Source of the DNA: Neodiprion pinetum
Lineage: Eukaryota; Arthropoda; Insecta; Hymenoptera; Diprionidae
DNA length: 64,000 bases
NCBI RefSeq assembly: GCF_021155775.2
Contig: NC_060233.1
Span: 3,080,501 to 3,144,500, forward strand
Direction of reading: 5' to 3'
A program made the position numbers and the translations under genes. Below are positions 49,411 to 61,934 of the stretch, piece by piece. Position 1 is the stretch's first letter, and each line of letters begins with the position of its first letter. The notes under the pieces were generated by a model. The model made no database searches and was not told where the DNA came from. It worked only from the letters and a program-made list of their open reading frames with translations.

Positions 49411-49864
49411 GGGAAAAAGTTGTTTTCCGGCTTGTTATTTCTTTCATTTGTTATCTAATTCGCCCGATTCCACGCTTATCGTTATATCCTACATTGACGG
49501 GAAATCCCGTCGAGTCCCGGACCAGACTCGGGCTCCTGCTGGACCCGCTCGTTTCGCGATGCAAGAGGGGGAGAGCCGGGTCCCTCGGGACTCGCAGACC
49601 AGAGCCGGGCCGCTCCGATATTAATACATTCCATTACCGCAGACAATGGTCGGCTCAATGGGCCCCTAACTCTGATGAGCTCTGGGCCCCCCGAACCCTC
49701 GGTGCCGCGGCACGCGCTTCGCGGTATAATTTAATACACAACGTCGGTACCTGCAGCAATCCGCCGGATTAAAGACATTCCGAGTCATTGTTGTTTTCAG
49801 TTTCTTCACCGTTCTCTCATCCTCGTTACTTTACAGCTTGTATCTTAGCTTATGTATTAGCTGT

Positions 49865-50240
49865 AATGTTAATTTTGTAAGAACGAATTTTTTCGTCATG
49901 TATAACGTAAGGGTAAGGATTTTGTTCCTTGCATGATTGTAATTAATTAAGTAGAGTTTCGAGGAATAGCGGGAAATTGTAATATGTGCAATTTTTTGCC
50001 GCGTTTTTCTTTTTTTTTTTTTTGCTTTTTTTTTTTTGCTGTTATTAAGTAACAAACCGCGGTTACGTTCATTTTGATGTTTATTTTCTAAGAACGAATT
50101 TCACCGACTATAATGCAAAGGTATAGATTTATGGTTGTAATAACCGGAAAATGTAACGCCGACAATTTTTTATTGATTTTTGTTTTTTTTTGTTTTGTGT
50201 TCTTGTAATTTCAATTGCGTCGAATTTATAAACCGCGTTC
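49865..50240 (+). repeat. diverged tandem duplication, unit about 211 bp
   Basis: AAGAACGAATT occurs at 49879 and 50090. The following sequences correspond (TATAACGTAAGGGTAAGGAT against TATAATGCAAAGGTATAGAT), as do later CGGGAAATTGTAA and CCGGAAAATGTAA. The flanking poly-T runs also repeat. Confidence 0.5.
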
Positions 50241-50823
50241 AATATTATTACAACGATTATTATCACGCAACGTAGAAAATGTTTCATCGTTGACTTCTAT
50301 GATATACGATTTGATATCAATTCAACACTTGTAATATCTGATGCTAAATCTTGGAATTTATCCCCAAAAAAATCTTTCACACCGTCAAATTTTAACCGTA
50401 AATTTTTTTCCCTGGTGCATGCGTGTATGGGTGTTTTTTTTTCACCATTCCCATTAACGGGGGGGGGGGGGGGATACACCCCAACCTCGTAAATTCCATC
50501 TATCGATCACGTCATATCGTTAGGTTCCGTTTCTTCGTTTTTTTAACAAAGAATCGCACGTTGGATAAGAAATCTTTTCGCCCAAGTTTAAAAAAAAAAA
50601 ATTGAATAACGCTCAGTTTCCTCGGGTTCCAAAAAACGTGAGGTGTTCTCTTGCGGCGGGAAATTTAAATTCCCGCGTGGTGTTTTTTCACCACACCCGT
50701 TTTACGTTCCAGGGTTTAAGAGATAGGATTGATTATCGCGAGAATCTTTTATTATCATCCACCCCCCCCTCCCCCTGAGAAACGCACCGCAGGTGTCGAT
50801 CTCACCCTTGTAAGGTACGTGCG

Positions 50824-50863
<40 letters not shown>

Positions 50864-51512
50864 TACGTATACCTATATTATATACCTATATACGCAACCG
50901 GGAAATCAATGCTGTGCTTGATGATAAAAATTTCGCTTTATTACACCCACTTTTAGACGCACAATGGGCTCACCACGTCGCCTCTCCTTTTATAACCCCA
51001 ACCCGGATCAGTTCGACGTATTGTATATACGTATAAGGATGTATATATAATATCCCATGTACTATAAATATACGGTTAATATATATAACGCGATATTGAA
51101 CAAACGATAAAATATTACCTCGTGGTGCAAAAAATAATTTCATCATATTGTTGAAGAGTATTTTTTTTTTTTTTTTGCTATTTTATAATCCCATATATGT
51201 ATATATATATATATATATGTATATAAACTTGAATTTTCATTTATATGTGTATATTCGTTCGACGAGAGGAGAATATACACGTCTTTTCGAATTATATTCT
51301 CGTTCTTATTGTTTTTTAACTTTCATGCATCAACGTCATTTCGTTATTACATAAATATTCGTCAAGCTTTTGTCGCGCATCTGTAATAACCGTTGAACTT
51401 GGATGTTTTGTTAGGCTTGAATAGTTTGCATGCGATTCGCGCGAAATATGTCAGAGGGAAAGATAATTAATTACTCGCCTGACACTTTCGCGTTTGTGTG
51501 CATATACGTTGC

Positions 51513-51543
<31 letters not shown>

Positions 51544-53246
51544 TATACTTAGGCGTATCGTGTATTGTACACCTATAAACGTACCGTAAACTTTGGCTTA
51601 AACTTCGTCATTCCGAGTACACAACCCAACCGGTTATAGTTTTCAGACGTTGAGTAGCGACGTGAGTTTCTATTTGTCTCTGCCGGCTAGCCGAGGGGTT
51701 AGACTTTAGGTAAGGGGTTGAAACGAGGTGAAGTTGAGATACGTTACTGGGGTGCAAGTCTATCGAATATTCAAACCTTACATACGTCAGTAATACAAAG
51801 TTGGAAATAAAAGAGAGTGAAGAGAAAAATTCAAGGGTGGAAATTATTATGGGGGTTAAAAAAATAGTGTCTGCGTTTATAGGGGTGGTCCTTGGTTTGG
51901 GGGTCGGAAAAATTTTCGTTGGGATTTGTTTCAAATCATTGAAAAAAAATCTGTATCAAGCTTCGAGCTTCTACGTCAAAACTGGAACATGTGTCTCTAA
52001 GCTCTGAAAGTTTTAAGTGTGAAATACTTGTAGTTTTAATAAACAGTTGTTTCGTTTTTTATGTTACTTTGGTATAAATTTAGGGACTGAATCGAAAGTT
52101 GACAGCGTTGTTTGTTATAATGATATGAACTAAGCCTGAAAATTTAAAAATTTTGTAATTATTGTTACCTTGTTATATATAAGCCTAATAAAAGTGACGC
52201 TATTAAGCTTATGTATAAATTAAGGTTTGTTCCTACCCTTATAAGCAATAAGTCTGCCAAGTTTCATATCGCTACCGTAATTTATACCGAAGTCCAGTTT
52301 TCACGCAGAGGTTTGAAACTTTACACAGATTTTTTTTTTTTTTTTTTTGTGATTTAGAACCGATCCTGATGAAAATTTTTCCGACCCGCAAGTTTAGACC
52401 ACCCTAAATTTTACATAGCAATTATATTACCGTTTCAAATATTGAATTTACACCGGTACAGATAACTTTGACTGTATTTTTCAACTGAATATTTTGGCCT
52501 GAATTTTGTTACCTGAGGAAATTTTTGAGGTCACTGATCACGAATTTGAAGTATGAATTTAATAATTTCTAAATCCAAAACACGGGGAATGTAAAATCGA
52601 AAAATAATACTACAATATCAGAATTCGTTTCTTCCATATTTCAACAGTCAAATAAAGTAAGAAAAATCATTTGAAGTTGTAAATAAACTGAGTTAAAGCG
52701 GGAGGAAAAGTAGGGGAGAAAAAATGGATATGCCCGCGAGATTTCCTTCTTTTTGAAAAACGATCCTCTCTTCATTATCGCGAAGCAACGTCCTACTTGT
52801 TCATCTCGGCGTATATATTCTTTATTATACCAGGTATAAGGTATAACCCTCGATATTCGTCGTCGACGAAATTTCACGTCGACACGGACGATGCTGAACC
52901 GGCACCCCGCAATTAAGAAGCTGCCTCCTTTTCCCACCTTCTCCACCTCATCTTTTATTCACTGGAATCCCCCTCCCGAGATTAAAACCCGAGTGCATTC
53001 AGCTTCAGGCTAAATCCCTGAAATCCAAAACTTTTGCCCGACGATGCTGACCACGCGGTATAAATCCAGAAAATCCATACCGTCATTTGGCGTGCAACGG
53101 TTTCCACACTCGGTCAGAAATACCGTGGAAATATGCATTCAAGCTTCGTTCTAGCACTCTCGAATCGCTTTGACCGACTCTTTGACTTTTTAAAGCTCTT
53201 TTTTTTACCCGATTTCAAAAACCTTCATCCCTTATCAGCTGTTTAA

Positions 53247-53795
53247 CCCTTTGAGTCACAGTGCTAAGTATTCTTACCACCTATTTTATATCCATTTTTT
53301 GTATATTCAGAAACTTTGAAAACATATTTCTTTGCGGTTTTTGTTATTTCTGATGAGGTTTTCAATACTCGAGAGTAATTGTTGCTATATAATGCAAGTT
53401 ATTATTGTTAGAAGCAAATCGATTGAAAAAAATTATGATCATTGATGGATTTTAAAAATTCAAGATGGCCGATCCAATAAGGTGGTAAAAAATTTTAAAT
53501 TCGATCGAATCCGGTGAAAAAACCCCGTCCAACGGTTTTTGGGATCATTGATTACGAATCTGAAATCAGATTTTGAAAATTTAGTATAGCGAATCCAATC
53601 AGCGAGCCCGAAAACCTCTGCATAGAGTTTTTTCACCGCATTCGATGAAATAAAAAATTTTCGTCCGCCATATTAGATCCACCGTCTTAAAGTTTCAAAA
53701 TCTGATATCGGATTCGTAATTAACTATCCCAAAAATCATCGAATACCATCTAGTTATAATAATTGACTCAGCACAATAATGTGTGACTCAAAGGG
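53247..53795. mobile_element. piggyBac-like MITE
   Basis: The terminal inverted repeats are CCCTTTGAGTCACA on the left and TGTGACTCAAAGGG on the right. The left end is preceded by TTAA (53243-53246) and the right end is followed by TTGA (53796-53799). A TTAA target site and ends beginning CCC are the mark of piggyBac-type transposases, so the right flank would be a mutated TTAA. A subterminal GTGCTAAG/GTGCTGAG word recurs on both sides. The inside resembles repeat A (GATTACGAATCTGAAATCAG and similar words) and has no transposase frame. It lies 0.7 kb upstream of Ddr exon 3. Confidence 0.6.
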
Positions 53796-53980
53796 TTGAC
53801 CATTTTTCAATTCATGCACGGTCGCTCAGCAAACAGTGAAAAAAAATCAATCTCGAGCCGTTCACGCAAGATCTTATACTCGATCAATGTATTCTTTTCC
53901 TAAAACTTCGTCTTTGCTATGTGACTTCTTACTCAATACTGGTGTCAGAAGTGAGATCGCTGTCTAATCGACAATATGTA

Positions 53981-54376
53981 CCGGAACAATCTCTTTAAAG
54001 TTGAAAATCAACCGCGCATGCGCCAAATAATTCAATCTCATTGGTCGGCGAAATCTTCCCGCAGCGATATTCTTGTCTGAGATGCAGGCGGGCCAACTTA
54101 CGCAAAATGTCTACGTTTGAAGTATCAAAGAGCATTAGCATTAAATTTCGACCGTTCTTCGAAGAATCAACTTTCCGACCCAATAACAAATGCTTCCGAA
54201 ACCTTTCCGAGTCACTACTTCAATTATTTGAGATTCTAACCTCGAAACTTCGTATCAACTACATCGCCGCCAGAAACAGTTTGACAGCTGAAAACTCGGG
54301 ATGGCCAGCCTGCACGAACAGCCGATAAAACTCGCGCATGCGCAGTTGATTTTCAAGTTTCAAGAGATTGCCCCGG
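53981..54376. mobile_element. TA-flanked MITE with GCGCATGCGC in its ends
   Basis: Inverted ends of about 43 bp pair CCGGAACAATCTCTTTAAAG with CCGGGGCAATCTCTTGAAAC and continue through TTGAAAATCAAC and GCGCATGCGC. TA lies directly outside both ends (53979-53980 and 54377-54378). The interior is open for 95 codons on the + strand and 64 on the minus strand but matches no domain I know. It ends 91 bp before Ddr exon 3. Confidence 0.7.
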
Positions 54377-54467
54377 TATATATATGTACATATAAGACTC
54401 TAAAATTTAATTTAATTGCTACATGTCTTTATTAAATATGCGGATTGGGATTTTTGTTCGTTTGCAG

Positions 54468-54699
54468 GTTGCGGACTGAGAATCAGGGCGGCGCCTGGTG
54501 TCCCAAGGAGCAGATAACGACGGAGCCTCGGGAGTGGCTTCAAGTCGATTTGCACACCGTCCATCTGATCACGGCGACCGGAACTCAGGGCCGATTTGGA
54601 AACGGAGTCGGCGTCGAATACGCGGAAGCGTATCTGCTCGAGTACTGGCGTCCCCGACTTGGAAAATGGGTTCGTTACAGGGACGCGAAGGGCGAAGAG
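54468..54699 (+). CDS. Ddr: Ddr coding exon 3 (core of discoidin domain)
   Basis: The exon is bounded by TTTGCAG at 54467 and GAG|GTGAGT at 54699/54700. It completes the split Arg codon (residue 72), runs to residue 149 and ends in phase 0. It encodes the middle of the discoidin domain, including GGAWCPKEQ (Cys83, partner Cys187), the WLQVDLHTVHLIT strand, TGTQGRFGNGVGVEYAEAY and the WVRYRDAKGEE turn. Arg and Glu in the GTQGR and VEYA segments occupy the positions that contact collagen in vertebrate DDR2. The surroundings are unusual: a TA-flanked inverted-repeat element ends 91 bp upstream, and a foldback of about 645 bp begins 145 bp downstream. Confidence 0.95.
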
Positions 54700-54844
54700 G
54701 TGAGTCCCGAGACGTGTCCTGGTCATTTTTGTTCTCTTTATTTTTTTTTTTTTTCTGTTATTAACAAATTAAACTTTTAGCACTTTATCTTACACTCGAT
54801 GTCTATGCACGATGATTGATAACTTTGATACTTAAGGTATTAGA

Positions 54845-55489
54845 GAAACTCGGTCAGAATATTAAACACTTCGCGATGAGATGAATAATCTGAAAAAAAA
54901 TTAATCGTAACCGAGTTGATAAGATCATTCGTTTTTAATGACAATGATCCAAAAAAGTTGTTAATAAATCGTTTGAAAAAAAATATGTGTAACAAATCTC
55001 CGGTGAAATATTTGTTCGTTTCATATAAAATGAATTCAATGATTTTTCTGAATAGCTATGAATTTTGTTGGAATTTTTGGTGATTCTGAAAAATCCAGTT
55101 TTAAGAATTTATAAAATTTTGATAATCGGATAAGTTTTCGTAAATGGTTTTACATCACACCAAAGAAGCTTTAGAGGCATGGAACGAACACTTTCATAAA
55201 TTGAGCGCTAGAAAATTTTGAAAAACGAAAATATTCAAAATCGCCGAAAATTCAAAAAAAAAAAAAAAATGCATAGGTTTTACAGAATAATCAACCAATT
55301 CATTTTATATGATATTAAAGAAATTGAACCAGAGATTGGTTACACAAATTATTGTTTACACAATTTACTAACAACTTTTTCACATCATTATTATTAAAAA
55401 CGAATCATCTTATAAGCCTGGTTACGATCGATTTTTTTTTTCAAATTATTTATCTCATCGCGAAGTGTTCAATATTCTCAGCGAGACTC
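54845..55489. mobile_element. foldback element downstream of Ddr exon 3
   Basis: The left arm starts GAAACTCGGTCAGAATATTA. The right arm, read on the minus strand, starts GAGTCTCGCTGAGAATATTG, and both continue ACACTTCGCGATGAGAT. Pairing persists, with small gaps, for 200-250 bp to the shared CATATAAAATGAATT near 55035 and 55300. The loop is about 130-240 bp. No coding frame of note is present. Confidence 0.75.
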
Positions 55490-57536
55490 ACTTTTGGTTT
55501 TGACTATCCGTCCAGTAATATCTTAAGGAAATATGACCGTACACAAGGTGTGATAAAATTGACTCCGCGAGTGCGAAAGATAAGAAGTTTTTAAATTTCC
55601 TATTGAGATCGGTGATGAAAACATAGTTAAAAAAAAAAACAAAAAAAAAAACAAAAACTGCATGACGTGAAAAATATTTTGAATCAAGTTTGTCACGTAT
55701 TTTTTTTTTTTTAATCAATTTTTCTTTTTTCTTTTATCCTTGTCAAATGATGCCGATTCGGTGAAAAAGCCGATAAAACGGGCCTCGCTCATTGTTCCGA
55801 CTGAAGAGTGCGCGATGTTTTTTTTTTATCATCTTCGAAATCCGCCAATCCTATAAGCCGCGCGACATCTCATCCTTGTAAATATGTTTGATCACACCGA
55901 GGAGCTCGCCCCGCAGCAGTAGTGAAAAACGTGACGGGTGCGACATCCGTTATTCCCACGGGACGAGGAATAATTGCTCTATAACGGCGATAAATCTTCC
56001 CTTACACGGCCGCGTGTCCGGCTAATTCAAACATCCCCCACCAAAAAAAAAAAAAAAGAAAGAAAAGTGTATCGCAATTCGACCGAATCGCATTTCAAGG
56101 AATGCGATACAAGCGTAATAAGGATAGAAGATCTCTGGCTCATCAATGTTAAAGGGAAACTGGGAAGGAATGATATTGCGAGGGTTTCGAACGTGTGCGG
56201 TACCGAATATATTGATACAAATGTGTTCTATTAGCGTGATTCACAGGCGTAGGTATCCGGGCTGCCGTATCTACTTTACTTTTGCCATTGTGCTTACTTT
56301 AAATTCGAATTCTGGCCCCTGGTGGAGTTTCGAAGTTAACCTGCAACCTCTGTAAATAGAAGCGGCCGGTGTTACGGCGATACCGGCCTTAAAATAATAA
56401 TTCAATTACGATTAAAGTATGCGCCGCGCGTTTATCTGTGTACGTACGTATGTTTGAATTTGTGTATTCACGTGTGTGTGTGTGTGTATAAAGCTGAGGC
56501 AAGAGGAAGATTATTATTTCTGGCATCTTTGCGCTGCATGGCGCGCGTTTAAGAGCAGAGAGCAAGCAACCCGCCGAGTTCAAAGCAGTCAAAGCAAAGA
56601 ATTAGAGAATGGATTACTCCCGACCCTCTGAACGCGCGTAAGCAGCTTATCTTCAACCTGGAAAGCAATTTTATACCCTCTTCGTGCTTTGATCTCGCAC
56701 CTTCGCCACTTTCTCGTTTGGTACCACCGCTCGCCGCCAGGCCGCGAAGTGTCGCATCGGTTTCTCGTGAGCCTGAACCGATCTCAAAAGGCGGTCAATT
56801 TTCTCACTGGTTAATCAGAGACGGGTGAAAAAAAAGTCCGCACTTACATCTCGAACAACGATTATCGGAATCACGAAATTTCACGTCATCTTTTTCGTTT
56901 AAAATCACGTTTTTTCATTCTCGCCGGCATAATTTTCTGGAGAAATTTTGAACGCACTGCGGATTTTCGAACCCAGCTATACGTATAGGTATAATACACA
57001 CATATACAGAAGAAGGACGAAACTTTGGACAGTTTGATTTATGGCTACCGCGAGAATTTCCCGAATACCGTATATTATATGTATAGGTACTCTGAAGTTG
57101 GCCTGTGTTTCATCGTTTCAACCCTGATATGTCCCCGCAGGGTGAAAATACGGGTTGACTCGTTTTTCGGTCGAGATTTGACGCGCCCCCCCCCGTATTC
57201 AAGCCTGCCGGCTTCCCTCTTTTTGAATATTTCAATAGGGTTAAGTTATCGCTGATTGACAGCCGATTTCCTCCGAAAGGCGGAGCCGAGGTTGGTTAGG
57301 TATATTCTTACCCTCTCGATCGCTCTCTTCTCCTTCTTCTTCTTCTTCTTCTTGGCTATTGTAACGCGGCTCCAAGAGCCATCCCTGCCGTTTTTTTTTC
57401 CTTTTCCTTCCAAAAAAAAAAGAAAAAAGACACCACCCCGTTTTATACCCAGTCTTAGCTGCTTGCCTGCATACCGAGTCAAAAGTCTTTGACGGCTTCA
57501 TCTTACCTCTGCCACAAAATGAAAGAAAAAAAGAAT

Positions 57537-57538
<2 letters not shown>

Positions 57539-57606
<68 letters not shown>
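57539..57606 (+). repeat. GA dinucleotide tract
   Basis: About 34 uninterrupted GA units, the longest pure dinucleotide run in the window. Confidence 0.95.
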
Positions 57607-57608
<2 letters not shown>

Positions 57609-59475
57609 AGGAAAGGAAAGAAAAATACGCCCTCTGAATGGGTGACACGGCCTTTCGGCTCTTTTTTCGGTAAAGGACGAACCTTGGAGGCATGTCTTCT
57701 GCTATGACGTCATAAGTTTCTATTTAAAATTCAGAATATTCGTCTCAGTGTTATATTTAAATACGCGTTCGAAGAGAAATATAAAACAGTGGCAGTAAAT
57801 GTCAATTAGCAAATTAAGGGAGACACTTCGCAAGTGGTTTGAATATAAATTGTGAATCTTAGGGTGCGGGTGTGAAAATTTATTATACTAACGCGAAATT
57901 ATTCGCGGTGAGGAATTTAAAAGTAGTATAATACAAGAAGGATAAAATCGAGTTTAATGCAGTACGTTAAATAAGCGTATGCGTTGGTCGTTTGAAACGA
58001 GAGAGAGAGAGAGAGAGAGAGAGAAAGTCGGCTTACGTTAGCGGACTCGCTCGCGCTTCAAAAGAGCTGCTCCAGTGGTAATTAAGGCTCGAGGCAGAGC
58101 CAAAAGCTTTTTTTGGGTTGCGTTAATAATAAATAGGCACGTCAAAAACCGCGGTGCAACTGCGTTCCCGGGCCTCATTAGCCGCTTTACCTACACAACG
58201 CCGTTTCTCTATCCCGGCAACATCTGGACACGCAGACATGTGCGTATCTACATACCTACGACGCATAATGGCACCATGGAATATATAAATACACTTATTA
58301 TACCACATATATACATATGTCGCCCTGTTGCTGGACGTACGCTGTTGAATGTGCAATATATATATATATATTATATATATATATATAAATGTGTGTGTGT
58401 GTGCGCCTAGGTTGAATATATATAATGCAGTACGCGGAAAACGAAGCGACAACGGGGAAATTGGTCAGCTACAAACGGGGTGCGGAGCTTTCACGGTATA
58501 ATGCAAGCTCCACAAAGGCTATCGATTCGTATGCATGTGTAGAGGTGAAGGCATAACGCGTATTAAATCACACCGATTTAGTCTCGCATGATGCTCGCCG
58601 ATTATGCCAGCTAAACGATCCGGCAATATTCACATGCATATATATGTACAAATAAATAATCACTACTCAATACCCTTTTCATCTAACCATGGATTAACTT
58701 TTTTCTTCTTTCTATGTTACTAATATATTAATAATTATTATTCGAATCGCATTGACTGTATGGTCGAAGTTTGCTTTGCGAAGTGTTCAATTGTATTTAC
58801 ATTATTCTAGTTTGCGAGTTTCAGTTCTTTTTTCTATTTTTTTTTTTTTTCTCTCACTCTTTTAACATCGATTTGGAGAAATTTTATGTTCGCGTAGTTT
58901 AGAATAAAGTTTCTTTAAATTTATGAAATTGTCATTCAGGAAGACAAACAGAATTTCATCCACTCGCCGGTTCGTACACTGTTTTAAAAAAATACGATAT
59001 AATCGATTAATCGATTACCTGGCTCTTACCGGTTCAATCGAGTCGTGCGGTTTGGGTGAAAAAGGGTGAAAAATCGTGGAAAAACACTTTTTTTTTTTTT
59101 TTCTTCGCTCGCGACGGATTTTCAATTTTAATTCGTTTCACGTCTTTCTATTCTCGCGGCACACTCCGGTGTGCACGATTATCGCGGGTAACTTCGTGGT
59201 TAAAAAACTTGTTTGTGAAAATGTATAATATATTAGGCGAGAGAACTCGTCACGCGAATTTTCTCTTACCGAACGCGAACCCGCTGCAATCAGGCGTCGG
59301 GAGCTTTTTTGTGACAATCAACAAGCTGTGTACGTGCCTTGTACACACACATACGAAGGTTGTCTAGATCACCTGCGTAATCAGCTACAGAACGGCTCGA
59401 ATATTACATACAGCGAAGAGAACGACACGCGAGGCGATAGAGAAACGCGAAGAACAGGCGGGACAAAGGCGTGAC

Positions 59476-59512
<37 letters not shown>

Positions 59513-59719
59513 TGTGGATGAATTGCGTTTTCTGATTTTTCTTTGGTCATTTTTTAACACACTTTCCTCTCTCTGTCTCTATCCTTCTCTCTCATTCTCT
59601 ATACCCATCTTTTAATTTTATTACATTTTTCAATTTTATAACACGACGTGTTTTGTTTTGTTTCCCTACATTTTCTACGCGATTTATTGAAGCCGGAACA
59701 GTATTTGTTGCATAATGTT

Positions 59720-59751
<32 letters not shown>

Positions 59752-59827
59752 GTATATGATTGCGGCGAGGACGAAAGAAGAGGAGGAAAATGGAGAATGA
59801 AGAGAAAGACTTTACACACACACACAG

Positions 59828-59859
<32 letters not shown>

Positions 59860-61934
59860 TGTCGTTTCAAATTTATATGGGATATCGTAAAAGTTTTATA
59901 GATTCACGTCACCATCCTGCGGGCCCCGCGGGTATATTACTATCGAATTTCACCTCCTTTGTATATCGGTTTCCGGATATATCGTGATGCTTCTTGTGTC
60001 GTATCTTGTATTGCACAGCGATGTGTGAAACTGCATTTGTTTACAGATGATGATCTCATATGCACGGTATACGATTCAATGATACAAAAATGTTAAAAAA
60101 AAAAGATGCGATTTTTTCGCAAGCACTAAACTACTGCTAAAAGTTTGCAAAATTACTAGCCTAATCCGAGGTTGAATTTTGTTCATTCGAAGCTCCGAAT
60201 CAAACATAAACCTTTGTCTCGTAATACTGAGCAATTTACGTCGACGGAATAAAAATTTGATAATCTGATGTGGTTTTCTGTAGAAAAAACAAATTTTGAT
60301 CTCACCGTTTTGTATGTGAAATTCATACTGGGATAATGTAATTTCTTCGATAGTTTTAATCCTGTAAAATAAATTATTTTTATGTTTACGCGTAACAAAA
60401 GTGGACATTTCGGAGTATGTTCCAAATGTATCAGAGTGCGTTGAAAAAGTGTGATGATATAATTGAATATTTTCTTTTGAACATATTTTACATCCCTTAA
60501 AATTCATAGAAATTTATGCCCTAAAAAGTTGACCGAAAATTCGGCGAATATCGTTTAATTTACACGAGTTGAGAGAAGGTTGCAACGAGGCGTTTAAAAG
60601 CGACGAAATCCGTCGTCGGTAATTTTTCGTCGTCGTCGTCGTCGTCGCGACGTTTGAACGGCAACTGCACGCGCCTCGGCAATTACTCGGCGTTTAACGC
60701 GCGAGTAACAGACCGAACGAATAGCACCAGAGGCTGAGAATGGACGAGATAATTGCGTTGGGGTTTCTCCGGGTGCGGAGAGACGGAGAGAATTTCTATG
60801 GGGTGACGAAGCAAGCTATACTTCGGTCGAGCTTGCGGTGAAGAACCGGAAACGGACTTGCAACAGGACTCTCAGGATGCACAGACACAGACACAGAAAG
60901 TAAGGAATCTCCCGCAGCTCGAAAGCGCCCCGGGTGTAATCGAGAATAACACCCAGCCTTATTCGAGGTGAAATGTATACGCGAACGAGCCCCGACTTCA
61001 CTTCTTTCCCGAGTCCCAGGTGCGCGCCTGGAATGAGGAGGAATCGACCCACGCCTCCGGGAGACCGGGAAGAGGGTGCATTCCCGTATCCGAAGGGCGC
61101 TGCAGCGAAAAGCTCTGACCGTAACTGGATGGAAAAATCCGTCACGCCACTTGCAGCGCGGCGTTTTTTGCTCGCAGATCCATTTGCAAATATTGAGAAA
61201 GAGGGCTTGCGGGAGAGAAAAAGCTGGAAGCACGAGCAAACCTGCGGCTTGCGTGATCGCGGCGTCGGGTTGAGTAAACGGTTTATTTTATTCATAAATC
61301 GGTAACACGGGATCAATATTTTCCCCCGTAGCTACAGTGTCGTGATACCGCTGAAACGGGATTGAGAAACACCGTAGCTGCAGGAATCATCGGAATACAA
61401 TGGCAGCACGACGATTTTTGTAAAAAGACTCGTTTTACTATTTTCCTTGGCAAGCTATTATCGATGATTTGATTGAAACGCGTGCAGATTGATTCCGACG
61501 CGTGTAAATAAATGAACAAACAATTACGAAAAAGCTTTTCCCTGGAAGCACATAATTACTCTTTACGACGGCGCGGTCACGCTACGACTGGAAATAAAAA
61601 ATCATGTTCTATGTGAGCAGAGATTGAAAATTCGGGCCGGAAGCACGGTCGGAAAATATGTACATATAAGAAATGTGTACGGTGCGTGTATAATTTAGAA
61701 AAACGGATAAATTGAATTAAAAATGTAGAATATATATTCAAACCGTTTTACCTAATTTTTTAAATAAATTCTGCAAAATTTCGAAATCCCTGTACGAATT
61801 AAACTTTCGTGCATAGTTGAATATTCGATATTATATCCATTTATAGCATGTCCTTTTTAATTTTCGACCCCTAACCATGCGGCATCCTGTATAAATCCCT
61901 CAGCCTGACGAAAATCGTTCAATAACTGTTTCAG

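Larger units (their letters stand above)
48520..54467 (+). other. Ddr: Ddr intron between coding exons 2 and 3
   Basis: This 5,948 bp GT..AG intron contains part of repeat D (49325-49410), a GC-rich patch (about 49495-49760) with no recognisable frame, a diverged tandem duplication (about 49865-50240), a G15 run (50459-50473), TA tracts (50824-50861 and near 51190-51225 and 51510-51545), and two transposon relics at its 3' end (53247-53795 and 53981-54376). Confidence 0.85.
54700..61934 (+). other. Ddr: Ddr intron between coding exons 3 and 4
   Basis: This 7,235 bp GT..AG intron contains the foldback at 54845-55489, a CTT run near 57331-57353, long GA tracts (57539-57606, 57999-58024, 59479-59511), TA and TG tracts near 58360-58405, 59728-59751 and 59829-59859, and a GTC tract (60627-60647). 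A GC-richer patch at about 60800-61290 is open on both strands but has no recognisable domain. Confidence 0.85.

Noticed and set aside
13741..59511. Regular GA/CT tracts as GAGA-factor response elements
   Set aside because: They are pure microsatellites of variable length with no promoter context, so function cannot be argued from sequence.
61000..61300. Open frames of 110-166 codons on both strands as a nested gene
   Set aside because: A GC-rich patch gives long frames on both strands by chance. No domain, splice pattern or start context favours either strand.
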